DNA of 64,000 bases, taken from positions 1 to 64,000 of the forward strand of contig JAFQJB010000011.1 of NCBI GenBank assembly GCA_017397305.1. The letters run 5' to 3'. The position numbers and the translations under genes are program-made. Below the pieces are notes generated by a model, which was not told the origin of the DNA, searched no databases, and saw only the letters and a program-made list of their open reading frames with translations. This DNA is from Clostridia bacterium. GTDB lineage: Bacteria; Bacillota; Clostridia; Christensenellales; Borkfalkiaceae. Position 1 is the first letter of the stretch; every line of letters starts with the position of its first letter. This document shows positions 52,748 through 59,380 of this stretch, piece by piece.

Positions 52748-52779
52748 GAAAAAAGGCTCTTTTGATAAGAGCCTTTTTT
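52748..52779. terminator. Bidirectional terminator between thiT and the convergent membrane protein gene
   Basis: Stem AAAAAAGGCTCTT with AAGAGCCTTTTTT, loop about 5 nt, T-runs on both strands. Confidence 0.88.
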
Positions 52780-52797
52780 GTTTTTTCTCTACACTTT

Positions 52798-53199
52798 TTA
52801 AGCCACCAGTTTTATAATAACTAGCATTAAAACTTCGGTGATTATTGGAAGAACCATCATAATGGCAAAGCCAACCACCCAAAGTTTGCTTGTTCCATAT
52901 TTCTTTTTCTTCTTTATCGAAACAATTAACCCCGCGATTGACAAGCCTATCGGCACGATATTAGCAAGTGTGCCGTAGCCGATTACTAAAATAATCACAA
53001 GCACAAGGCTTATCCCTCTTGCAAAATCAGATTCAGCATTCAGTGCATCAAACAATAATATAAATCCAAAAATGGTTATTGCTAGATAGAAAAATACCGC
53101 CAATGCGCCTAGAACTATAAGCGACGTTCTCTTTTTCTTTTGTGGCGTAATTTCCACTTGTTCGGTAACTTCCAAAACTTTATTTTCTTGATTATCCAT
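52798..53199 (-). CDS. Small membrane protein of unknown function
   Basis: 133 residues. Cytoplasmic N-terminus (about 25 residues) then three transmembrane segments (about 27-50, 62-92 and 105-131) with a KKKKKYGTS loop. No family recognised. It resembles the 122-residue protein at 11640 in layout only. Follows the C_GCAxxG_C_C gene by 25 bp. Confidence 0.65.
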   Translation of the reverse strand: MDNQENKVLEVTEQVEITPQKKKRTSLIVLGALAVFFYLAITIFGFILLFDALNAESDFARGISLVLVIILVIGYGTLANIVPIGLSIAGLIVSIKKKKKYGTSKLWVVGFAIMMVLPIITEVLMLVIIKLVA

Positions 53200-53224
53200 A
53201 ATTTCCCTCCTTACTTAGTTTTTT

Positions 53225-53662
53225 CTATTTGTACTTTTTTATAAGTTTTTCCGCTATATCCCCACTAAGTGCGCAAAGTTCAGCACAGGGGCGTTTTTTA
53301 TAATATTGCTCAGTTCTCTCCTCGGGTACTATCGACTTATCTTGAAGTGTTTGTCCGTCGAGAAGCTCTGCACAAATAACCGAGCCCGCCTCTTTCGAAA
53401 ACTCATCCATCGCCTCTTTAACGATTTGATAAATTTTAAGCCTATCTTTTCCGTCGGATAAAAGGCTTCCCAGAACGGCAGTCATACCCGACACCGCACC
53501 GCATACGTAACGTTGCCTTGCAAACCCACCGCCAAAACCTATGATTAATTTTTTTAAGTCTTGCTCGTCAATTTTAAGGTCATCTTTAAATGCCAAGAGA
53601 ACGGCTTGCGCACAATTCATTCCCGCCTTAAAATTCTCTCTCGCTAAATCACCTTTTACCAT
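53225..53662 (-). CDS. C_GCAxxG_C_C family protein
   Basis: 145 residues. Family Cys positions are NCAQAVL (first Cys), YVCGAVSGMTAVLG (the CGAxxG motif) and ICAELLDG, with a further Cys in PCAELCALSG near the C-terminus. These small proteins are thought to be redox-active or metal-binding. RBS AAAGGAGGGGC, own promoter. Probably one transcript with the small membrane protein downstream. Confidence 0.85.
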   Translation of the reverse strand: MVKGDLARENFKAGMNCAQAVLLAFKDDLKIDEQDLKKLIIGFGGGFARQRYVCGAVSGMTAVLGSLLSDGKDRLKIYQIVKEAMDEFSKEAGSVICAELLDGQTLQDKSIVPEERTEQYYKKRPCAELCALSGDIAEKLIKKYK

Positions 53663-53684
53663 AAGCCCCTCCTTTGTTTTTTTG

Positions 53685-53713
53685 ATTATAACATAAGACT
53701 TATAATTTGTAAA
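53685..53713 (-). promoter_or_regulatory. Promoter of the C_GCAxxG_C_C gene
   Basis: Minus-strand TTTACA (53713-53708), 17 bp, TATAAT (53690-53685). An 8-bp inverted repeat, ATACCGAT (about 53714) with ATCGGTAT (about 53740), lies just upstream and could be an operator. Confidence 0.65.
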
Positions 53714-53774
53714 TACCGATTTTGAAATTTACACTCTCTTTGCAAGACTATCGGTATAATTTTTTTTGAGGGCT

Positions 53775-53803
53775 TGTGCAAGCAGGTCAAGGCGCGAGAC
53801 GCG
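53775..53803 (+). repeat. Family I left-end fragment
   Basis: GTGCAAGCAGGTCAAGGCGC matches the left part of the full element at 54017, truncated after the GCGAGACGCG tract. Confidence 0.6.
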
Positions 53804-53807
53804 AACA

Positions 53808-53935
53808 TTTTAAGGGGTTAAAAGCAAGCAGGGGGAGGCTCGAGAGCCAAAACAGACGAAATAGAACGTCCGTTCATTGAGATTGTTTTGGCGAATCAGT
53901 TAACGATGCCCTGCGATGCTTATGAGCCTTTAAAG
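53808..53935 (+). repeat. Family I repeat, variant b (second copy)
   Basis: Partner of the copy at 1493. The core (53839 onward, GCTCGAGAGCCAAAACAGAC, ACGTCCGTTCAT, TGTTTTGGCGAATCAGTTAA) is nearly identical. Helices are AAGC (53822-53825) with GCTT (53918-53921) and GCAGGG (53828-53833) with CCCTGC (53909-53914), with the same 2/3-nt internal loop as in the first copy but different bases. Confidence 0.8.
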
Positions 53936-53940
53936 TTAAA

Positions 53941-54000
53941 GGTTTTAGAATCAAGCAAGACAAGGCTCGCGAAGTGTTTTGGATGAGATAAACCTTGTCG
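53941..54000 (+). repeat. Family I repeat, variant a (second copy)
   Basis: Shares TCAAGCAAGACAAGGCTCGC with the copy at 1326. Here GACAAGG pairs with CCTTGTC, enclosing a smaller hairpin AAG-GTTT/AAAC-CTT. Confidence 0.65.
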
Positions 54001-54016
54001 GTTTTGTTGTTCTTTC

Positions 54017-54137
54017 TTAAAGGGTTAGTTGCAAGCAGGTCAAGGCGCGTGAGCATTGCGAAGTGGCGCGTACTTATTGTACGTAACACAAGCAACGCGG
54101 AACGCAACGCAGAGATGCGACGCAAATAACCCTTTAA
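54017..54137 (+). repeat. Family I repeat, variant c (second copy)
   Basis: 121 bp, arms TTAAAGGGTTA and TAACCCTTTAA perfectly complementary, core as at 22117. The 53663-54449 gap (787 bp) therefore holds a promoter, three family I elements, one fragment and two terminators; 54172-54385 shows nothing recognisable. Confidence 0.85.
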
Positions 54138-54142
54138 AAATT

Positions 54143-54171
54143 CAAAAAGCATTAAACACCGTTTAATGCTT
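54143..54171 (-). terminator. Second terminator-like hairpin 3' of the LRR gene
   Basis: Perfect 11-bp stem AAGCATTAAAC with GTTTAATGCTT, 3-nt loop, then TTT on the minus strand. Confidence 0.65.
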
Positions 54172-54385
54172 CTTGAATAATATATGATAAGGGGGAAAAT
54201 GATGAGCTTTTGTATAACGTCGAGCAGTTTCCCTTTCGACAATGATATGATACTACTTTCGACAAAAATTGTAAAGCGTTTTACTAGCGATTTTGTAATT
54301 TTTTTGTAAATTTTTAACAAAATTTTTCAAAAATGAAATATTTTTGTTATAATTTTTCGTTAATTGTTAAAGTTTATCAATTGAT

Positions 54386-54420
54386 AACAAAAATATCCGC
54401 TCGTTTGTTTACACGAGCGG
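54386..54420 (-). terminator. Terminator of the second LRR lipoprotein gene
   Basis: 8-bp stem CCGCTCGT with ACGAGCGG, followed on the minus strand by ATATTTTTG, 30 nt past the stop. Confidence 0.8.
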
Positions 54421-54449
54421 TATTTTGCTTTAATTTAATTGATTATTTA

Positions 54450-55736
54450 TTAAGCGTTGTAACCCCATGTTACTTGACAATTGCCACGATTGCTTAAATA
54501 ATTCCACGCATCATCCCAACTTTCAGGTTTGCTTTCTGCTTCGCAATAAATTTTTAAAGAATAACAAGCTTCAAACACCCTATATCCAACACTGGTTACA
54601 CTTTTTGGTATCACTATGCTTGTAAGCGCATCACAACTTTTAAACGCATAATCACCTATACTCTTTACACTTTCAGGTATTGTTATATCTGCAAGCAAAA
54701 AGCATCCATCAAAAGTATTTTCTTCTATCGCCATTAAACTATTAGACAGGGTTACACTTTTCAATTCATAACAGCTCTCAAAAGCAAACGAACCCAACCT
54801 TGTTACTGTATTTGGAATCACTACATTTTTTAGTAATGAACACCCTTTAAAAGCAGAGGCACCAATACTTATTACACCACTAGGTATTTCTACACTAACT
54901 AGTGAATAACAGGCACTAAAAACACCCGCACCAATAAACTTGCAGTTTTCATCTACTTTCACTTCAGATATGTTTTGCGAAACAACTCCTATTAAATATA
55001 AATATTTGTTGGACGAATTGCCAAGATACTTTAATCCGTTTTTCTCATTGCATTGCAACGTTTTATCAAACGCATAATCACCTATACTAGTTACTCCGCT
55101 TGGGATTTCTATATTCGTTAACGAAAGACATTCGCTAAACGCATATTTACCTATGCTAGTTACTCCGCTAGGAATTTCAATGCTTTCTATCCAACGACAG
55201 CCCGAAAACGCATTGTTACCAATGGTTGTCAATAGACTGTTCTCTGCAAACGTTACGCTAGATAACTCCATTCCCATATAAAAGGCATATTCACCTATGC
55301 TAGTAACACTTGCTGGTATTTCAATACTTGTTAACTTACTGCAATTATCAAACACATGCGCCTCAATACTAGTTAAGCCGTTTGGTAACATTACACTCGT
55401 CATGTTATAACAACCCTTAAAAGCATATTCGCCTATGTTTGTAACACTGCTTGGAATTACAACGGTTTTTAACGAAGACTCTTCCTTAAACGCATTTGCG
55501 CTGATACTTGTCACGGGAAGGTCGTTGTAGGTTTCGGGAATAACCACATCACCAGACGTAACCGAACCAATATCGACAACACTATAAGATTCTTGGTCTG
55601 CATTTAATTCATATTCAAGCACCTCAACGTTGCTTTGTCCGCCACCAATCGAACCATCGCCACCACAAGCAGTCAACATTACTGCGCCCATAGACAGCAA
55701 AAAGGTTGCTATCAACAATGCTAAAACTTTTTTCAT
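54450..55736 (-). CDS. BspA-like leucine-rich-repeat lipoprotein
   Basis: 428 residues. Lipoprotein signal with LTACGG (Cys near residue 24), a Gly-rich spacer, then about 14 LRR_5 repeats of 23 residues such as SLKTVVIPSSVTNIGEYAF and TSIEIPASVTSIGEYAF. One repeat position is interrupted by an insert (residues about 225-255, CNEKNGLKYLGNSSNKYLYL). The end is a short cap with Cys and Trp (PESWDDAWNYL). Surface-anchored; ligand unknown. The promoter has an XRE-type operator and the gene is divergent from a small regulator. Confidence 0.92.
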   Translation of the reverse strand: MKKVLALLIATFLLSMGAVMLTACGGDGSIGGGQSNVEVLEYELNADQESYSVVDIGSVTSGDVVIPETYNDLPVTSISANAFKEESSLKTVVIPSSVTNIGEYAFKGCYNMTSVMLPNGLTSIEAHVFDNCSKLTSIEIPASVTSIGEYAFYMGMELSSVTFAENSLLTTIGNNAFSGCRWIESIEIPSGVTSIGKYAFSECLSLTNIEIPSGVTSIGDYAFDKTLQCNEKNGLKYLGNSSNKYLYLIGVVSQNISEVKVDENCKFIGAGVFSACYSLVSVEIPSGVISIGASAFKGCSLLKNVVIPNTVTRLGSFAFESCYELKSVTLSNSLMAIEENTFDGCFLLADITIPESVKSIGDYAFKSCDALTSIVIPKSVTSVGYRVFEACYSLKIYCEAESKPESWDDAWNYLSNRGNCQVTWGYNA

Positions 55737-55764
55737 AAAACTCCTCCTTTAAGGTTATAATTCT

Positions 55765-55793
55765 ATTATAGTTAGATTATATCTAACTGTCAA
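55765..55793 (-). promoter_or_regulatory. Promoter with operator filling the spacer
   Basis: Minus-strand TTGACA (55793-55788) and TATAAT (55770-55765) are separated by exactly 17 bp, and those 17 bp are the palindrome GTTAGAT-3-ATCTAAC (55771-55787). Further half-sites, GTTAGAT at 55802-55808 and TTAGAT at 55821-55826, lead to the start of the XRE gene. Confidence 0.85.
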
Positions 55794-55826
55794 GCAAAAA
55801 AGTTAGATTTTATTAAACTATTAGAT

Positions 55827-56042
55827 ATGGAAACGCGAAAAATTTTTAGTGAAAAATTAAAAGAAGCAATAGAAATGTCACCTTTAAGCTACGCGGAAGT
55901 TGCAAGAAAACTAGGGATTACCAAGCCAACCATGTCTATGTATAAAAGCGGAAAGGCTCTTCCCTCGCTTGAAACTTTCGCACTTCTTTGCGACGTTTTA
56001 GACGTTTCGGCAGACTTTTTACTTGGAAAAAAAGAGATATAA
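55827..56042 (+). CDS. XRE-family (Cro/CI-like) regulator
   Basis: 71 residues, essentially one helix-turn-helix domain: SYAEVARKLGITKPTMSMYK with the recognition helix near residues 29-37, then ALPSLETFALLCDVLDVSAD. No sensor domain. Its ATG directly follows a TTAGAT half-site and no ribosome-binding site is seen, so it may be leaderless or weakly translated. It probably binds GTTAGAT/ATCTAAC sites and represses itself and the divergent LRR gene. Confidence 0.88.
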   Translation: METRKIFSEKLKEAIEMSPLSYAEVARKLGITKPTMSMYKSGKALPSLETFALLCDVLDVSADFLLGKKEI

Positions 56043-56076
56043 AAAAACACTCTGGAAAACCAGAGTGTTTTTGTTT
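56043..56076. terminator. Bidirectional terminator between the XRE gene and nagB
   Basis: Stem AAAAACACTCTGG with CCAGAGTGTTTTT, 4-nt loop, T-rich on both strands; the genes are convergent. Confidence 0.9.
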
Positions 56077-56085
56077 TTTATTCTT

Positions 56086-56838
56086 TTATGCGAATTTTTC
56101 GATAAGTTCTTTGGTGAGCATTGAAGCAGAATCGGGGTCACAATAAACGGTGCAGTCTGCGTGTTGTTTCATAAGTGTTGCGGGAACGTCAACAGAGAGT
56201 TCGCTGTTTAAGGTGTTGAAGATTGCTTCAGCCTTAACTGCATAAGGAACTACGCTGATGATGTGTTTGCAAGCCATGATGCGTGAACAAGTCATGCTGA
56301 TTGCTTGTTTATAGGTTTCTTCAACAGACTTAAACCAACCTTCGCCGATTTGTTGTTGCAAGCATCTGGGAGCAAGGGTAACAACCTTATAGAATCTTTG
56401 GTCGTCAAAGTCTGCGGGTGGGTCGTTGAACGCGATGTGTGCGTTTTCGCCAATACCGATAAGACCAACGTCAACGGGGCATTCTGAAAGAAGTGCGGTG
56501 AGTTTTGCAATGGTTTCTTCGGGGTTGTCCTCGCCGTTAATGAGGTTTGCTTTCTTTAGGGGAACCTTAGAAACAAATCTTTCGGTGAGATACTTGTTGA
56601 AGCTTGCGGGGTGTTCTTTGGAAATTCCAACGTACTCGTCGAGGTGGAACATTTCTACCTTTGACCAGTCGATATCTTGTTTGATAAACTCTTCAAAGAA
56701 GGGGAATTGAGATGCGCCGGTAGACAAAAGAATACGAGCGTAACCCTTTTCGGCAATAGCTTCGTTGATAAGTTTTGCTGCGTGAACAGCCGATTCTAAA
56801 CCGAGGTCTTTGGTTGATTTGGAAACTACTAATTTCAT
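56086..56838 (-). CDS. nagB: Glucosamine-6-phosphate deaminase
   Basis: 250 residues. Converts GlcN-6-P to fructose-6-P and ammonia. Motifs: LLSTGASQFPFFEEFI, MFHLDEYVGISKEHPASF with catalytic Asp, GLIGIGENAHIAFNDPPADF with catalytic His/Asp. Start overlaps nagA by 4 bp (ATGA). Confidence 0.95.
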   Translation of the reverse strand: MKLVVSKSTKDLGLESAVHAAKLINEAIAEKGYARILLSTGASQFPFFEEFIKQDIDWSKVEMFHLDEYVGISKEHPASFNKYLTERFVSKVPLKKANLINGEDNPEETIAKLTALLSECPVDVGLIGIGENAHIAFNDPPADFDDQRFYKVVTLAPRCLQQQIGEGWFKSVEETYKQAISMTCSRIMACKHIISVVPYAVKAEAIFNTLNSELSVDVPATLMKQHADCTVYCDPDSASMLTKELIEKFA

Positions 56839-57998
56839 TTTACGATTTCTCCTTTATGGAATATATTTTGTATTTCTAAACTATCGTTTACAATAATTAA
56901 GTCGGCACGTTTGCCAATTTTTATCTCTCCCCTATCGTCAAGCCCTAAGAGGCGGGCGGGGTTAAGGGACGCCATTTTTGAAAGGGCAACAAAGTCTTTA
57001 CCGATAACGTTTGCCATAACTTTATAAAGCCTATCGAAAGTTGCCGTACTACCCGCAAATGACGATTTATCTTTTAATAGCGCAACGTCGTTTTCTATAA
57101 CGATTGGCATTGCGTCTTCTTTGGGGCCTATAAACGATTCGGTGCCGTTTTCTAGTCCACAACCCCTTGTTGCATCGGTGATTAAACTGATTTTATCCAC
57201 ACCCTTAATCTTATATATAAGTTTAAGTAGCGAATCGGGAAGGTGACGTCCGTCTGCAATAATTTCCACGTTCATATCGTCCAAATAATATCCCGCTTCA
57301 ACTGCACCTGCAACCCTATAAAGATTTACTCGCTCGGTGCCTTTCATACCCGAATAAAAATGCGTCATAAGGTCATAGCCGTTTTGGTGGGCAAGGCAAA
57401 CGGTGTCAAAATCGGCATTGGTGTGACCAACCGAGGCAAGAACGCCAAGTTCTTTTGCCTTTTTGCCAAACTCCATTCCGCCGTCAAGCTCGGGCGCACA
57501 AGAAACCCTTTCAACAAAGGGATATTCAGCTTTAATTTTTTCAAGCTCGGCACTCGATGGGTTTTTCATATTGGAAACGTCTTGCGCACCACATTGAGCA
57601 GGTGAAAACCAAGGCCCTTCCATATGAACGCCGTATAAAACGCCGTCGGGATTATTCTTTTTGTATTCTGCAAAGGTCTTTAAGCAGTTTTCAGTTGTGC
57701 TTTCATTTGCTGTAAGCGTTGTGGCAAGCATTGTTGTCGTGCCATGGGATAGGTGGAAAGAAGCAATCTTTTGCATTTCTTCCTTACTTGCGTCGATAAA
57801 ATCAAGCTCTATTCCGCCGTGGCAGTGCATATCGATAAAGCCGGGGATTAAATACCCGCCCTTGCCATCCACCACGTTAGCATCGCCAACTTGCGTTTGA
57901 CCGATTGAACAAATTTTTCCGTCCTCTATAAGTACGGCGGAGCTTGGTATAACCTCGCTTGCCGTTACAACGTTGACGTTTTTAATAAGTGTTTTCAT
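56835..57998 (-). CDS. nagA: N-acetylglucosamine-6-phosphate deacetylase
   Basis: 387 residues, amidohydrolase fold. Metal motif PGFIDMHCHGGIELDF (His-x-His), GVHMEGPWFSPAQCGAQ with the metal Glu, ASVGHTNADFD, and the catalytic Asp in LITDATRGCG. Removes acetate from GlcNAc-6-P, giving the nagB substrate. Start overlaps the oxidoreductase stop by one base. Confidence 0.95.
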   Translation of the reverse strand: MKTLIKNVNVVTASEVIPSSAVLIEDGKICSIGQTQVGDANVVDGKGGYLIPGFIDMHCHGGIELDFIDASKEEMQKIASFHLSHGTTTMLATTLTANESTTENCLKTFAEYKKNNPDGVLYGVHMEGPWFSPAQCGAQDVSNMKNPSSAELEKIKAEYPFVERVSCAPELDGGMEFGKKAKELGVLASVGHTNADFDTVCLAHQNGYDLMTHFYSGMKGTERVNLYRVAGAVEAGYYLDDMNVEIIADGRHLPDSLLKLIYKIKGVDKISLITDATRGCGLENGTESFIGPKEDAMPIVIENDVALLKDKSSFAGSTATFDRLYKVMANVIGKDFVALSKMASLNPARLLGLDDRGEIKIGKRADLIIVNDSLEIQNIFHKGEIVK

Positions 57999-59212
57999 TA
58001 TTTCATTTTCTTTAGGAACTCTGTAAGTTCTATTTTCTTGCCTTCTTTAATACTTTGATTTGCGGAAATACCAATCATTGCAGACTTAATTCCGTCATAA
58101 CTTGTAGAGCATTGACCAAGTGGGTCAGGTCTATCACCAAAGAACATATCAAGCATTCTGTCGTCGCCACCGCTATGCATACCGCTTGCCTTGGGCACAC
58201 TAATCTTGTGCACGCACTTATCATCGGTAAACGCAACGATTACGTTGTCTGGGCCTTTATCGTAATCAAAACTATTGAACTCTATTCTTCCCTTAGTGCC
58301 GGTAATGTTAATTCTAAAACCTTCACTTGGGCTAAACATATGCAAGGTGTAAGTGAGGATTGCACCGCGAGTGTATTTTACCGAAACACTCATATTGTCA
58401 TAAATATCGGTGTCGGGCTTAAATACGCAGTGGTCACGATGATAATTATCGACGTCTTCCGGTCCAAAATAGAGAAGTTGAATATCTTCTTTATCATCTT
58501 CATACCAATCGAAACTCGTACAAGTTTCTTTATACTTGCATTGCATACATCTTTCGCCGTGTGGTCTATCATCGTTGCCGTAATAAACTCTGTTAGCTTG
58601 GGCAATAACTGATTCTGGGTCATCACCTAGTATCCAGTTCATAACGTCAAAGTGGTGGGTGGACTTATGAACAAGCATACCGCCACTCTTTTCCATATGT
58701 CTATGCCAACGCTTAAAATAGTCACCGCCGTGGGTGTATGGCAAATGATAGTCATAGTTGATTGATAAAGGTGTGCCGATTATACCAGAGTTTACAACCT
58801 CTTTAAGTTTTGCAAAGTATGGCACAAATCTGCAGTTAAAGGTTATGGTAACCTTTTTGCCACTCTTTCTCTCTGCCTCACGGATAGCTTCACAGTTTTC
58901 TTTTGTGGTGGTAAGGGGCTTTTCGGTATAAACGTCAATACCCGCTTCCAATGCCTTTATAATATACTTGTGGTGCAAGCCGTCTGGTGTGGTAACCAAA
59001 ACAGCATCGGGCTTTAATTCCGCAAGCATTTTGTCAAAATCTTCATAATATTTCATATCCTTATCGATAGTATCGATATAGATTTGTGCACGCTTATAGT
59101 TGGGGTCGCATACACCAACAAGCTTGCATCTGTCAGAAAATCTATCTCTTATGGTCTTTGCAAACATATGATAGCATCTAAACCCTGCGCCAACAATAAC
59201 AAATCTCTTCAT
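57998..59212 (-). CDS. Gfo/Idh/MocA-family oxidoreductase
   Basis: 404 residues. N-terminal Rossmann domain with VIVGAGFRCYHMFAK, then TTPDGLHHKYIIKALEAG and the family motif YTEKPLTTTKENC. The second domain has MLVHKSTHHFDVMNWILG with a candidate catalytic His pair, and an unusual Cys cluster, ERCMQCKYKETCTS (about residues 220-233). First gene of an operon with nagA and nagB, so it likely acts on an amino sugar or its glycoside; an NAD-dependent glycosidase role (GH109-like) is possible but unproven. Confidence 0.85.
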   Translation of the reverse strand: MKRFVIVGAGFRCYHMFAKTIRDRFSDRCKLVGVCDPNYKRAQIYIDTIDKDMKYYEDFDKMLAELKPDAVLVTTPDGLHHKYIIKALEAGIDVYTEKPLTTTKENCEAIREAERKSGKKVTITFNCRFVPYFAKLKEVVNSGIIGTPLSINYDYHLPYTHGGDYFKRWHRHMEKSGGMLVHKSTHHFDVMNWILGDDPESVIAQANRVYYGNDDRPHGERCMQCKYKETCTSFDWYEDDKEDIQLLYFGPEDVDNYHRDHCVFKPDTDIYDNMSVSVKYTRGAILTYTLHMFSPSEGFRINITGTKGRIEFNSFDYDKGPDNVIVAFTDDKCVHKISVPKASGMHSGGDDRMLDMFFGDRPDPLGQCSTSYDGIKSAMIGISANQSIKEGKKIELTEFLKKMK

Positions 59213-59327
59213 TTTTTATACCTCTTTTAATTTGGTTTGCTCACATTATACACCAATTTTTTAACGATTTTTATATAAAATATTACACAAAGTATCAAAA
59301 ATTACATAAATCGTAAATACTTTTATT

Positions 59328-59368
59328 TAGCAAAAAACCGCCCTTGAAATTCCTCAAAAGCGGTTTTT
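59328..59368 (-). terminator. tex terminator
   Basis: Stem AAAAACCGC with GCGGTTTTT (59334-59368), loop 18 nt that pairs partly (TTGA/TCAA), followed on the minus strand by T residues. Confidence 0.8.
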
Positions 59369-59380
59369 GGTTTTGTTTTT

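Noticed and set aside
53874-54320. 148-codon minus-strand frame
   Set aside because: Spans family I repeats of different variants; not conserved as a frame, no start signals.
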